A DNA stretch of 64,000 bases, from NCBI GenBank assembly GCA_963660615.1, contig CAVKYE010000006.1:1-64000 (forward strand). The letters run 5' to 3'. The notes beneath the pieces are model-generated. The model had not been told where the DNA came from. It did no database searches and was given only the letters and a program-made list of their open reading frames with translations. Position 1 is the stretch's first letter, and the number at the start of each line of letters is the position of its first letter. This document shows positions 46,116 to 55,081 of the stretch, piece after piece. The translations under genes were made by a program, and so were the position numbers. The DNA comes from Coprosoma sp963660615 (lineage in GTDB: Bacteria > Bacillota_I > Bacilli_A > RF39 > UBA660).

Positions 46116-46148
46116 ACTACTCTTTATTTAAATATTCATAATATTACA

Positions 46149-46634
46149 TCACTTAATATCATCTATATTCACATTCCCTAAAGCCAAATAAGAATTACGA
46201 TACCTTTTATCCTTCGTTACCTCAATACCTAACCAATCCGGTTTTTTAAAGTTTATTTCTTCTTCAAATTCAATTTCGGCAATCACTAAACCATCCAAAT
46301 CTTCTTTAAAAACATCTAATTCCACCGTAAAATCATTTTCTATTGGAATTAAATATCTTGTTTTTATTATCATCTTACCATCTATTTTTTCCTTCAAATG
46401 ATGAAAAGCATCTTTAGTAATCGGTAATTCATATTCCGTACATACATTACATGCACTTTTTTTATCATCATCTTCAGTATATTTATACGTTAAAAAATAA
46501 TCATCATTATATTTTCTAATCCTCAAAGTAGGCTCACTAGATACATTTAAATACCCTTGTGATATCTCTATTTTTTCACATAAACTTAAATCGGGTAAAT
46601 TTTTTACTTTGTATTTCTTCTCTATCTCTTTCAT
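46149..46634 (-). CDS. CYTH-domain triphosphate-binding protein
   Basis: About 161 aa. Starts MKEIEKKYKV, where the CYTH superfamily has its ExExK-like motif, followed by alternating basic/acidic beta strands (TLRIRKYND, FFLTYKY-like YFLTYKYTED, TVELDVF, IAEIEFEEE, EVTKDKRYRN). CYTH enzymes cleave tri/polyphosphates such as thiamine triphosphate; the substrate here is unknown. The ATG at 46634 overlaps the stop of the previous gene (ATGA); the longer frame to 46667 is less likely. Confidence 0.82.
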   Translation of the reverse strand: MKEIEKKYKVKNLPDLSLCEKIEISQGYLNVSSEPTLRIRKYNDDYFLTYKYTEDDDKKSACNVCTEYELPITKDAFHHLKEKIDGKMIIKTRYLIPIENDFTVELDVFKEDLDGLVIAEIEFEEEINFKKPDWLGIEVTKDKRYRNSYLALGNVNIDDIK

Positions 46635-47332
46635 GACGTTATCAAACTTATTTGTGATACCTTCCATTTTTTATTTTCTTTTACCATTTTAAAATCATAT
46701 GGATCACTATCTTTTACCTTAGTACATGTAATACTAGGAACCGTCTGTCCTTCTTGAACACAAGATGTATCATAGTTCGTATTTACAACCTTAAAATGTA
46801 ATTCAGTCTCACTGGAACTTATTAAAGATAAAGTAGCCTCTTTAAAGAAATAATTATCAATCTTATCCTTTAATATATAATAAACATCATCAATACTTGA
46901 TATAAACCCACTTGGAAGAAGAATATTATTATTTATAAAATCATCCGTAAAATTGTTTGAAATAGCCTCACCATAATTACTAATCACACTTATTTGAGAA
47001 TTTGGTGTATAAGTTTTTACATTAAATTCATTTAATTTATCAATTAACGACTGATCCGTTAATATAATATCTTTAGTTTTTGTCATATTATAAAGTTTAT
47101 CTATATCAGACTTTGTATTCGTAATCGTAGCCACCGCAATATAATATTTTTCCTTGCCAAGCTTAATAGCATCATCCTCACTTAAAGTATCATCTTTAGT
47201 TTTAGAAGTAATTTCCTTTTCAGTCTTACCGGGCTCCACAATTAAATATTTATCAATTAACACATAAGCGAATATAGCCACCAATAATAATACAAATGTC
47301 ACCATCATCGATAAATTACTTTCTTTTTCCAT
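46631..47332 (-). CDS. Membrane-anchored protein of unknown function downstream of ftsK
   Basis: Protein of 233 aa with an N-terminal membrane helix (8-27) and an extracellular domain with two cysteines (about 195-206). No family recognised. Its start overlaps the ftsK stop and its stop overlaps the CYTH start, so the three are one translational unit. Confidence 0.72.
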   Translation of the reverse strand: MEKESNLSMMVTFVLLLVAIFAYVLIDKYLIVEPGKTEKEITSKTKDDTLSEDDAIKLGKEKYYIAVATITNTKSDIDKLYNMTKTKDIILTDQSLIDKLNEFNVKTYTPNSQISVISNYGEAISNNFTDDFINNNILLPSGFISSIDDVYYILKDKIDNYFFKEATLSLISSSETELHFKVVNTNYDTSCVQEGQTVPSITCTKVKDSDPYDFKMVKENKKWKVSQISLITS

Positions 47333-49530
47333 TATTCATCATCCTTTTTTTCCATTTTCACTAGGACTTCTCTTGGCTTAGAACCATTATGAGGACCAAC
47401 AATTCCTCTTTCCTCCAAAAGATCTAAACATCTAGCAGCTCTATTATACCCTAAACGAAACCTTCTTTGCAAAAGTGAAGCACTAGCCTTGCCTTGCGTA
47501 ATTACAAACTCCACAATTTCATTATATAATGGTTCTTCATAATCATCCTCAACCATCGTAGTCGCACCCTTATCCTCTTCAGATATCGTCAAAGTTGTAT
47601 CATACTGAGCCTTTTGCTGAGTAATCGTATAATCAGCAACCGCCTTTATCTCATCATCACTTATAAAATTTCCTTGAACCCTTAAAGGAATATTCTCCCC
47701 TTGAGGTTTTAATAACATGTCACCTTTACCAAGTAACTTTTCAGCTCCAGACATATCAAGAATCGTTCTCGAATCAATACTACTTGAAACAGCAAATGAT
47801 ATTCTAGACGGAATATTAGCCTTTACAACACCAGTTATAACATCCGTACTAGGTCTTTGAGTCGCCACAATCAAATGAATTCCAGCTGCCCTTGCCATCT
47901 GAGTTATTCTCATAATAGAATCCTCTACCTCTTTTGCCGCAACTAACATCAAATCAGCAAGTTCGTCAATTATAACAACAATATATGGTAATGGTTTTAT
48001 CTTTTCACCCTCATCAAGTTCCTCATTCTTTTTATTTACATAAGCGTTATAACCAGCAATATTCTTAGTTTTACTAGCCTCAAACATATCATATCTATCT
48101 TCCATCATCTTAACAATCTTTTGCAAAACAATATTAGCCTTTTTAGGATCCGTTACAACTGGCGTAAGCAAATGCGGAACTCCATTATACATAGAAAGTT
48201 CAACCTTTTTAGGATCCACCAAAACAAGCTTTACCTCATTAGGTTTACTACGCATTAAAAGTGATACAATCATGCTATTAATACATACCGATTTACCAGA
48301 ACCAGTAGAACCTGCAACTAACAAATGAGGAGTCTTATCAATCTCACACCAAATAGGATTACCCATTATACTTCGGCCTAAAGCCACCAAAAGCTTACTA
48401 TTATCCTTTGACTTTGGAACCTCTTCTAATATTTCCCTTATTGATACAGGACTTATCACCTTATTAGGTAGTTCCACCCCAACAGTCTTTTTACCAGGAA
48501 TTGGAGCTTGAATTCTTACATCCTTAGCCCCAAGTTCCAAAGCAATCTCCTTATTAATACCAGTTACCTTTGACACCTTAGTTCCCGATTTAATCTCAAG
48601 TTCATATTGCGTTACCGCAGGACCTATATTAGCCGCAACAACCTTTCCCTCAATACCAAAATCCTTCAAAACCTTCTCTAACTCAACAACACACTTTTTA
48701 ACGCCTTCTTGATTTTCCTTTGCATTTACCTTCTTAGATTTTTTTAATAAATTTATAGATGGCTTAGTATACCCACTATCATCATATCTTACCTCAGGTT
48801 TTACAGCAACATTTTCTTCTTTTTTAACATCCTCAGGTCTAACTTTTTCTAAATCATCAATCGAAGAAATAACAACCTTACTATCTTTCTCCTCTTCATA
48901 TTTTTCCTCAGCCTCTTTCGCCGCTTCCTCAGCCTTCAAATTAGCCCGTCTCTCTTTAGCTTCCTTACTCTTTTCCTTAATAAAAGTTACCACATCATAT
49001 ATAGATATACCAGTAAACATGATAGTCCCACAAATAATAAGCGCAAAACAGACAACTTCCGTTCCATGAATAGTTAAAAGGTTTACAAATAAAACCCCAA
49101 GTAAAGCTCCAATAATACCGCCACCTTGAAGAACAGTATTTCCTTTAATAAATCCCATTAAATTATTAATAGTTTCCTTAATAACATCAAAATTTTCTAT
49201 TCCATGTTTACTAAGCGACTCAATATAACCAATATGAGATAATATTAGTATTCCCAAAATAAGTATATATAAACCTATAAGTCTTGATGTCAAAAAATCA
49301 GGCATCTCTCTTTTTACAATCATATATCCACCAATAACACCAATAACTATTAAAAGGGGAACATACCACACCCCAACTATAAAGGCCGCAAAACCTTTTA
49401 TAATATCAGCAACCACCCCAAAAGGACAGCACCCTATTATCGCAATTAATATTAATCCTATTCCCTTTAACTCCACACTATAAGATGGCTTTTGCTTAGC
49501 AGCAGTCTTTCTCGTCTTCTTTTTAGCCAT
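47332..49530 (-). CDS. ftsK: DNA translocase FtsK/SpoIIIE
   Basis: Protein of 732 aa: four N-terminal membrane helices (about 20-170), an alpha domain, and a RecA-like motor with Walker A AGSTGSGKSVCINSM near 407 and Walker B VVIIDELADLM. A C-terminal gamma winged helix (ASLLQRRFRLGYNRAARCLDLLEE) reads KOPS/SRS sites. It pumps chromosomes across septa; in a spore former it would move DNA into the forespore. Confidence 0.96.
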   Translation of the reverse strand: MAKKKTRKTAAKQKPSYSVELKGIGLILIAIIGCCPFGVVADIIKGFAAFIVGVWYVPLLIVIGVIGGYMIVKREMPDFLTSRLIGLYILILGILILSHIGYIESLSKHGIENFDVIKETINNLMGFIKGNTVLQGGGIIGALLGVLFVNLLTIHGTEVVCFALIICGTIMFTGISIYDVVTFIKEKSKEAKERRANLKAEEAAKEAEEKYEEEKDSKVVISSIDDLEKVRPEDVKKEENVAVKPEVRYDDSGYTKPSINLLKKSKKVNAKENQEGVKKCVVELEKVLKDFGIEGKVVAANIGPAVTQYELEIKSGTKVSKVTGINKEIALELGAKDVRIQAPIPGKKTVGVELPNKVISPVSIREILEEVPKSKDNSKLLVALGRSIMGNPIWCEIDKTPHLLVAGSTGSGKSVCINSMIVSLLMRSKPNEVKLVLVDPKKVELSMYNGVPHLLTPVVTDPKKANIVLQKIVKMMEDRYDMFEASKTKNIAGYNAYVNKKNEELDEGEKIKPLPYIVVIIDELADLMLVAAKEVEDSIMRITQMARAAGIHLIVATQRPSTDVITGVVKANIPSRISFAVSSSIDSRTILDMSGAEKLLGKGDMLLKPQGENIPLRVQGNFISDDEIKAVADYTITQQKAQYDTTLTISEEDKGATTMVEDDYEEPLYNEIVEFVITQGKASASLLQRRFRLGYNRAARCLDLLEERGIVGPHNGSKPREVLVKMEKKDDE

Positions 49531-49693
49531 GTTTACCTCCTTTATCTTCTATAAAATTATACCATAGTTTCATTATCTTTTCCAAAGAAAAAAACTAAAT
49601 TATTTATAATTTAAACCTTGTTTACACTCATTTTTTGCCATTATAAATGTATAACACATAGACATACACTATTTCAGTCAAACAAACAACACC

Positions 49694-49728
49694 AAAAAAA
49701 CAAGAAATCAATAAAAATCTCTTGTTAA
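49694..49728 (-). terminator. Second terminator downstream of the small RNA
   Basis: Minus strand: AACAAGA, A/T loop, TTTCTTGTT and T7. In tandem with the RNA's own terminator. Confidence 0.65.
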
Positions 49729-49730
49729 AC

Positions 49731-49848
49731 AAAAAAAGCATCTAACTCATCACAAAAGTGACTTGTTAGATACCCCCACCATATACGACACATTTGACCC
49801 ACCACAATCAAATGCATCCACCCTATGCAAGCAAGTAAACTTGCCTGC
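49731..49848 (-). ncRNA. Candidate small RNA with three G-rich hairpin loops
   Basis: The 364-nt gap between pbp and ftsK holds a discrete transcription unit on the minus strand. Hairpin 1 is GCAGGCAAG/CTTGCTTGC. Hairpin 2 is TGCAT/ATGCA with loop AGGGTGG. Hairpin 3 is TTTGA/TCAAA with loop TTGTGGTGGG, and a weak hairpin 4 has loop ATGGTGGGG. A strong terminator follows (GTATCTAAC...GTTAGATGC plus T7). No open frame. Matches no RNA family I recognise; SRP RNA, 6S and tmRNA signatures are absent. Confidence 0.7.
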
Positions 49849-49854
49849 AAATTA

Positions 49855-49884
49855 ATTATAGCACATTAAGAAAACTTTTTTCAA
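49855..49884 (-). promoter_or_regulatory. Strong promoter of the small RNA
   Basis: Minus strand: TTGAAA, 18 nt, TATAAT with an extended -10 (TGCTATAAT), about 7 nt before hairpin 1. It lies just after the pbp stop. Confidence 0.8.
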
Positions 49885-49894
49885 ACATTCACTT

Positions 49895-52075
49895 CTAGTT
49901 ATCACTAATTTCATCATACTTCTCAGAAAGTTTAATTTTAACAGTTGCCCCAGATACATCACTACCAGCAGAAACGCTCTGTTCACTAACATATCCATAG
50001 CCTTCAAGTTCATACTTATATCCCAAAGCCTTCATAAGATATATAACCTCAGACCTAGAATATCCCTTCAAATCAGGCATTTTATTCTCACCACCATTAG
50101 TAATTAAAAATACTTTATCATACGAAAGAACCGTTTCACCTTTCTCTGGATACTGACTAATGACCTTATCACCATCACCTATAATAACCGGAACAACACC
50201 ATTTGAAGTAAGCTCATCACGCACACTAGCAATATCCTTATTAACATACGAAGAAAGTTTAAGCGATTTAATATTACTACTATTACTAGTCGTTGTAAAC
50301 ATGTTCTTATACTTAGCAATATTCTTCATCAAACTATTAACCGCATCACTAACAACAACCGTAGCGCCAACATTAGGCTTTTTAACTGCTGCATAAATAA
50401 TTATCTCTGGATCATCCTTAGGATACATACCCGCAAAAGAATAAACATATGCATTATCGCCTTTCAAATAGCCACCCTTAGAAGAAGCAATTTGAGCCGT
50501 ACCAGTTTTACCAATAACATCAAAGCCCTCAATCATATATCTTTTACCAGTAGCCGAAGGATCATCACTATTAACAACATTATACATAAGTTCTTTTATT
50601 TTATTTACCGTATTTTGACTAACAATCCTCTCACTACTTTCAACTTTTCTTTTATAAGTAGTCTTACCAGTATTTGGATTAACAATCTTCTTAACAATAT
50701 GTGGCGTAAGCGCTTTACCATTATTAGAAATAATTGTAAGAGCCTTAAGATGCTGAATAACCGTCGTATTTATACCTTGACCAAACGCCGCATTAGCCAC
50801 CTCAACAGGATACTTAAAACCTAAAGTACCACTAGTCTCTCTAGCTAAATCAACGCCCGTAGTCTTACCAAAACCATACTTATTATAACAATCCTTCAAA
50901 TCATTCTTATCAATAAATTTGCCAATCATACTACTAACACCAACATTGCTAGAATACTCAAAACCTTTATCAAAAGTAATTGTACCCCATCCAGTATTAT
51001 TCCAATCCTTAATAGTTGCATCCGCAATTACAATATTACCAGATTTAAAAGTATCACTGCCATTATAAGTGCCCTTTTCCATCGCACACATATAAGTAAA
51101 TATTTTCATCGTACTACCAGGCTCAAACGCATTAGAAACAAGCAAATTCTCATAATTCTTAATATCTCTTGTGTTAGGATTAAAAGAAGGCGTAGAAGCC
51201 GACGCTAAAATATCACCAGTCTTCGCATCCATAACCGATATTATAGCCCACTCAGGATCATACTTTTCACTAATACCCTTAACCTCAGTTTCCGTAAACC
51301 TTTGAATACTAGAGTCTAACGTCAAATAAATATCCTTACCATCAATCGCATCAATCTTAGTCTCCGCCGTATCAGGAATCTTATACCCAAGCCTATCTTG
51401 TTGATACTGCTGATACCCATCAGTACCTTTAAGCAAATCATCAAATTTAGCCTCAATACCAAGTTCACCATCAATCGATGTAGTTACCTTACCATCAGAA
51501 GAAACCTTTTCATTAGTCTTCGCATATCCCAAAATATAAGAAGCAAAATCACCATTAGGATAATATCTTTTATAATTTTCCGTAAAATCAATACCAGGTA
51601 AATCAAGATTTTCAATCTCCGACTTTTTAAGTTCCGTAATATTCTTACCAGCCGTTCCAAGTTCAACTTGATATTTAGACTCTTCCCTTCCTTTAGTAAG
51701 CCTAGATTTAATATCCGCTTCATCCGCACCTAAAACATTCGCAAGTTTCTTAGCCGTATCATCAATATCCTTAACATAATCTATCTTACTACCAGTTTTA
51801 CGACTCTTATCCAAATAAGCCACCAAAGTATAAGATGTAACATTATGAGCCAAAACATCACCAACACTATCATAAATAGTTCCCCTTTTAGCCGTCAAAA
51901 CCCTAGAAACCGTATTACGATTAGAAGCAAACTTTTGAATATCGTGTCCATTTACAGATGGTGACAAAGCCAAATAACAATACCTGCCAAACAAAATAAG
52001 AATACAAAGAAAAAAAGCAAAAAAAACCTTTCGCGGAAATTTCCAACCACTATTTTTCTGCCCTTTTCCTTTCAT
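49895..52075 (-). CDS. PASTA-domain penicillin-binding protein (FtsI/PBP2B or SpoVD type)
   Basis: Septal class B transpeptidase of about 726 aa: membrane helix (about 18-36), dimerisation domain, and transpeptidase motifs SxxK (STMK, near 320), SSN (near 375) and KTGT (near 523). Two C-terminal PASTA repeats follow (about 605-726). Cross-links septal peptidoglycan. Its place after mraZ-rsmH-ftsL is the dcw position of pbpB/spoVD. ATG 52075 with GAGGTG 6 nt ahead; 52078 is possible. Confidence 0.93.
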   Translation of the reverse strand: MKGKGQKNSGWKFPRKVFFAFFLCILILFGRYCYLALSPSVNGHDIQKFASNRNTVSRVLTAKRGTIYDSVGDVLAHNVTSYTLVAYLDKSRKTGSKIDYVKDIDDTAKKLANVLGADEADIKSRLTKGREESKYQVELGTAGKNITELKKSEIENLDLPGIDFTENYKRYYPNGDFASYILGYAKTNEKVSSDGKVTTSIDGELGIEAKFDDLLKGTDGYQQYQQDRLGYKIPDTAETKIDAIDGKDIYLTLDSSIQRFTETEVKGISEKYDPEWAIISVMDAKTGDILASASTPSFNPNTRDIKNYENLLVSNAFEPGSTMKIFTYMCAMEKGTYNGSDTFKSGNIVIADATIKDWNNTGWGTITFDKGFEYSSNVGVSSMIGKFIDKNDLKDCYNKYGFGKTTGVDLARETSGTLGFKYPVEVANAAFGQGINTTVIQHLKALTIISNNGKALTPHIVKKIVNPNTGKTTYKRKVESSERIVSQNTVNKIKELMYNVVNSDDPSATGKRYMIEGFDVIGKTGTAQIASSKGGYLKGDNAYVYSFAGMYPKDDPEIIIYAAVKKPNVGATVVVSDAVNSLMKNIAKYKNMFTTTSNSSNIKSLKLSSYVNKDIASVRDELTSNGVVPVIIGDGDKVISQYPEKGETVLSYDKVFLITNGGENKMPDLKGYSRSEVIYLMKALGYKYELEGYGYVSEQSVSAGSDVSGATVKIKLSEKYDEISDN

Positions 52076-52085
52076 CATAAACACC

Positions 52086-52382
52086 TCATTCATCAACAAC
52101 TATAATATTATCATTATTATAAGCAAGACCCATCTCACCAACAACACTCTTAACATTCTCAAAAGAAGTAAGTTCACTAACCTTCATTGACAAACTCTCA
52201 TTAGTCTTCTTTTGCTCTTCAATTTTTCCCTTAGTCTCCTCAATACTCATCTTCATCTCACTAATAGAAGCCCCACAAAAAGTCTTAATGCCTAAAGAAA
52301 ACACAAAAGCAAACACAATCATCATATAAAGAATTCGCTCACCTCTAGTAATTCCACCCTTTTTTACTCTTTTTTTCGCCAT
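52086..52382 (-). CDS. ftsL: Cell division protein FtsL
   Basis: About 98 aa: basic cytosolic start (MAKKRVKKGG), one membrane helix (about 20-38), then a leucine-zipper-like coiled coil. Assigned by topology and by its place between rsmH and the PBP gene. ATG at 52382 is preferred to TTG at 52388. Confidence 0.85.
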   Translation of the reverse strand: MAKKRVKKGGITRGERILYMMIVFAFVFSLGIKTFCGASISEMKMSIEETKGKIEEQKKTNESLSMKVSELTSFENVKSVVGEMGLAYNNDNIIVVDE

Positions 52383-52384
52383 AA

Positions 52385-53299
52385 TCAAAGCCTCTTTTCT
52401 ATAACTCTAAGCCTCGCACTACGAGACCTTGGATTAATCTCAATTTCCGTAGAAGAAGGAGAAACATTCGCCAAAACATTAAACCTAGGCTGATATTCCA
52501 AAGGAATAACTGGAAGGTCCTTAAGTTCAGAAGGAACCATACTTACCTTATTAAAAACCTGCTTACAAATTCTATCCTCTAAAGAATGAAAAGTAATCAC
52601 ACAAATTCTTCCACCCGGTTTAAGTATCTCTAAAGCATCATTCAAAGCCTTTTCAAAAACCTCTAACTCCTTATTAACACAAATCCTAATCGCCTGAAAA
52701 CATTTTCTCGCTGGATGTCCAGCCCTTCTATATTTTTCAGGAACATTTTCCTTAATAATTTCCGCAAGTTCAAGCGTCGTCTCAATATTCTTATTCTCAC
52801 GATACTTAACAATCCCCTTCGCAATCATTTTCGCATACTTTTCCTCGCCATATTTGTAGAAAATACTGACAAGTGAAGAATAATCATAATTATTAACCAC
52901 CTCATAAGCCGTAAACGAGTCATCTCTATTCATACGCATATCAAGAGGTGCATCCTTATGAAAACTAAAGCCACGCTCCGCATTATCAAGTTGAGGAGAA
53001 GAAACCCCTAAATCAAACAAAATACAGTCCGGCTGAACACCTCTTTTCAAAAGTTCCTCCTTCATATTAACAAAATTAGTATTAATAATTTCAAAATCAG
53101 AAGAAACTATAGAAAGTCTTTTAGAAGCAGACTCTATAGCCTCCTTATCCTGATCAAATGCATACAAAAATCCATTAGGTATTTTTTTTAAAATATTACT
53201 GCTGTGACCACCATACCCTAAAGTACAGTCAACAACCACACTATCATCCTTCAAATTAAGCCAAAATATAGACTCATTAAGCAAAACACTAATATGCAT
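52385..53299 (-). CDS. rsmH: 16S rRNA (cytosine1402-N4)-methyltransferase
   Basis: Protein of 304 aa: MHISVLLNESIFWL, VVDCTLGYGGHS (SAM loop), ILFDLGVSSPQLD, FQAIRICVNKELE and ITFHSLEDR are all RsmH signatures. Methylates C1402 in the ribosomal P site. Second gene of the mra operon; AGGAGG 4-5 nt before the ATG. Confidence 0.97.
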   Translation of the reverse strand: MHISVLLNESIFWLNLKDDSVVVDCTLGYGGHSSNILKKIPNGFLYAFDQDKEAIESASKRLSIVSSDFEIINTNFVNMKEELLKRGVQPDCILFDLGVSSPQLDNAERGFSFHKDAPLDMRMNRDDSFTAYEVVNNYDYSSLVSIFYKYGEEKYAKMIAKGIVKYRENKNIETTLELAEIIKENVPEKYRRAGHPARKCFQAIRICVNKELEVFEKALNDALEILKPGGRICVITFHSLEDRICKQVFNKVSMVPSELKDLPVIPLEYQPRFNVLANVSPSSTEIEINPRSRSARLRVIEKRL

Positions 53300-53307
53300 A
53301 AAACCTC

Positions 53308-53733
53308 CTAGATATTTGAAAACAAATTATCAGCCATCAAAGACAAATTAGACTCATTCTCACTCATAAATAAATTCCATTTATCCTTATCCCAAATCTC
53401 AAGTCTATCCCCAACACCAATAATCACACAGTCTTTTTTTAATCCAGCATAATTAATCAAAGGTGCCGAAATATTAATCCTTCCTTGCTTATCAAAATCG
53501 CCATTAATAGCCCCAGATAAGAAAAAGCGCATAAAATTACGAGCATCACGAACATTAGGTAATTCCTGATATTTCTTCACAATATCATTCCACACATCAT
53601 TAGGATAAACAACCAAACAACCATCAAGCCCTCGAGTGACAATAAAGCCAGCACCAAGTTCTTCTCTAATCTTAGCTGGAATAGTAAGTCTACCTTTATC
53701 ATCAATTGCATGATGATACTCTCCTAAAAACAT
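53308..53733 (-). CDS. mraZ: Transcriptional regulator MraZ
   Basis: About 141 aa with two AbrB-like MraZ halves (FLGEYHHAIDDKGRLTIPAKIREEL; then GDFDKQGRINISAPL). It binds repeats in its own promoter and controls the division operon. ATG 53733 gives the conserved FLGEY start; the repeats upstream overlap its ribosome site. Confidence 0.96.
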   Translation of the reverse strand: MFLGEYHHAIDDKGRLTIPAKIREELGAGFIVTRGLDGCLVVYPNDVWNDIVKKYQELPNVRDARNFMRFFLSGAINGDFDKQGRINISAPLINYAGLKKDCVIIGVGDRLEIWDKDKWNLFMSENESNLSLMADNLFSNI

Positions 53734-53773
53734 GAAATCACCCACTTTCACCCACATTCTTACACTCTACACC
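53734..53773 (-). promoter_or_regulatory. MraZ operator: four direct repeats with 10-nt period
   Basis: Minus strand: TTGTGGTGTA, GAGTGTAAGA, ATGTGGGTGA, AAGTGGGTGA in a row, consensus AnGTGGGTGA. GTGGG-type direct repeats are the known MraZ binding sites. They lie between the -10 and the ATG. Confidence 0.8.
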
Positions 53774-53776
53774 ACA

Positions 53777-53805
53777 ATTTTACTATTAAAAAATTATTTT
53801 GTAAA
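53777..53805 (-). promoter_or_regulatory. Promoter of the mraZ operon
   Basis: TTTACA, 17 nt, TAAAAT on the minus strand, directly upstream of the repeats. Confidence 0.75.
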
Positions 53806-53837
53806 GTATTTAAAAAACATTTCTAAAAAGTTTACGT

Positions 53838-53856
53838 AAAAAAAGGCCTAAGCCTT
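53838..53856 (-). terminator. Terminator of the small ORF before mraZ
   Basis: AAGGC, TTAG, GCCTT and T7 on the minus strand; the sORF's stop lies in the hairpin. Confidence 0.7.
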
Positions 53857-53943
53857 AAATATTTTTAATAAATTTATTTTTGCGAATAATCGTATAATAA
53901 TAAACATATCACCCTCAGTCTTAAAACCACTAACAATATTCAC
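53848..53943 (-). CDS. Possible 31-aa (or 19-aa) amphipathic peptide
   Basis: GTG start with AGGAGG 4 nt ahead, 31 codons, stop inside a terminator hairpin. The C-terminal part from an internal ATG at 53907 (preceded by GAGGGTGAT) reads MFIIIRLFAKINLLKIFKA, a basic amphipathic helix. No homologue recognised. The combination of ribosome site and terminator is the evidence for a gene; composition alone would not be. Confidence 0.45.
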   Translation of the reverse strand: MNIVSGFKTEGDMFIIIRLFAKINLLKIFKA

Positions 53944-53984
53944 ACTACCTCCTAAAAAATCACCTCTATCAAAAACAAACCATA

Positions 53985-54013
53985 TTGACACCCCCCATTT
54001 CCAAATGTATAAT
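53985..54013 (+). promoter_or_regulatory. Promoter of the 284-aa gene
   Basis: TTGACA, 17 nt, TATAAT: a full consensus sigma-A promoter 23 nt before the ATG. Confidence 0.8.
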
Positions 54014-54036
54014 AATCTTAAGTAAAGGATGATAAA

Positions 54037-54891
54037 ATGGACAAAATACTAATTGAAATAACAAATAAAGAAATACTCTTCTCATATTGTAATAAAGACA
54101 TAACCGATATAACCAAACTAGAAGATGCAAACTCACTAGTTCTAACCGAAAACATAATCAAAGAAAACCATAAACAAATAAGCAAATACCTAAGTGAAAA
54201 AAACATAAACACCATCGCCGTAACCCACATATCCCTAATAAAAATTGCCATCCTTTTAACCTACCACTACCCCATATACGAAAACCTAATAATAAAAGAA
54301 AATGCTCCTTTAACCAAAGACATTGCCATAACCCTCATGCATCCAAGCATGAAATACAAAATAATAAAATGCCATAGTCTTCCAAAAGAAGCCAAAAACC
54401 TCCTTGAACAAAAAGGACTTACAATCATAACTACAAATGCCCTTCCCTTCGAAAGCACCCTAATGCTTAAAAATAGTTTTAAAGCCTATAATGATATCGA
54501 AAAAAAAGAAATCCTAATCATCGACTTCCCCCTAAACAAATATGACTTAGAAGACTTTAGCGAATTTCTACAAACAAACAAAAATCTAAAAACCATCGAA
54601 TTAAAAAGTTACAATTATAATTCATTAGTAAAACTAATAAAAATCCTAAACCAAAATAACAAACAAAAAATCACCATAAACATCTACGAAAAAGACGAAA
54701 ATGTCTTCTTAGACCTAACAAATCTCAAACACTTAAAAAAGAAATACAAAATAAAACTAAAAATAATATATTCAAAAGAATACATCCAAAAAAACAGAAA
54801 AAAACAAATCATCAAAAACATAATAATCATATCATTAATAATCACAATAGCAATAATCACATATTTCCTATTATTTCCCTATCAAAAATAA
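54037..54891 (+). CDS. C-terminally anchored protein of unknown function
   Basis: Protein of 284 aa, no signal peptide, with a C-terminal membrane helix (about 262-280) after a Lys-rich stretch. The body is Leu/Ile/Lys/Asn-rich with alternating helix and strand, and the tail is cytosol-facing. No family recognised. Plus-strand gene with a consensus promoter and AAAGGATG ribosome site. Confidence 0.7.
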   Translation: MDKILIEITNKEILFSYCNKDITDITKLEDANSLVLTENIIKENHKQISKYLSEKNINTIAVTHISLIKIAILLTYHYPIYENLIIKENAPLTKDIAITLMHPSMKYKIIKCHSLPKEAKNLLEQKGLTIITTNALPFESTLMLKNSFKAYNDIEKKEILIIDFPLNKYDLEDFSEFLQTNKNLKTIELKSYNYNSLVKLIKILNQNNKQKITINIYEKDENVFLDLTNLKHLKKKYKIKLKIIYSKEYIQKNRKKQIIKNIIIISLIITIAIITYFLLFPYQK

Positions 54892-54915
54892 AAAACTATC
54901 AATATTTTCCAAAAC

Positions 54916-54941
54916 AAAAAGAAGTCCATGGACCTCTTTTT
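54916..54941. terminator. Bidirectional terminator between the 284-aa gene and the sORFs
   Basis: A 26-bp near-perfect palindrome centred on GTCCATGGAC with A5/T5 flanks. Serves both convergent units. Confidence 0.8.
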
Positions 54942-55058
54942 CTAATAAATGTAAGAGCCTAATAAAATAGCTAACAAAATATATAAAACTAATATAATTA
55001 AATAACTAGAACTAGACTTTCCGCATGTATTACCACATACATTTTCATTGCATGCCAT
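54942..55058 (-). CDS. Small Cys-rich, YjcZ-like membrane peptide (38 aa)
   Basis: MACNENVCGNTCGKSSSS followed by a membrane helix (YLIILVLYILLAILLG) and SYIY. A GGGGG ribosome site lies ahead of the ATG. N-terminus plus hydrophobic tail resembles the YjcZ/SscA small spore proteins. Second gene of a two-gene unit, with its stop next to a terminator. Too short for routine gene calling. Confidence 0.7.
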   Translation of the reverse strand: MACNENVCGNTCGKSSSSYLIILVLYILLAILLGSYIY

Positions 55059-55081
55059 ATTTTACCCCCTTATCTAATGAC

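Noticed and set aside
49731..49880. Reading the pbp-ftsK RNA on the plus strand, with C-rich loops that could pair with ribosome sites
   Set aside because: The plus strand has no T run after a hairpin at the far end and no clear promoter; the minus strand has both a consensus promoter and a terminator.
53848..53943. Calling the small ORF before mraZ spoVM
   Set aside because: Size and amphipathy are similar but the sequence does not match SpoVM and the position differs from the rpe-linked one in Bacillus.
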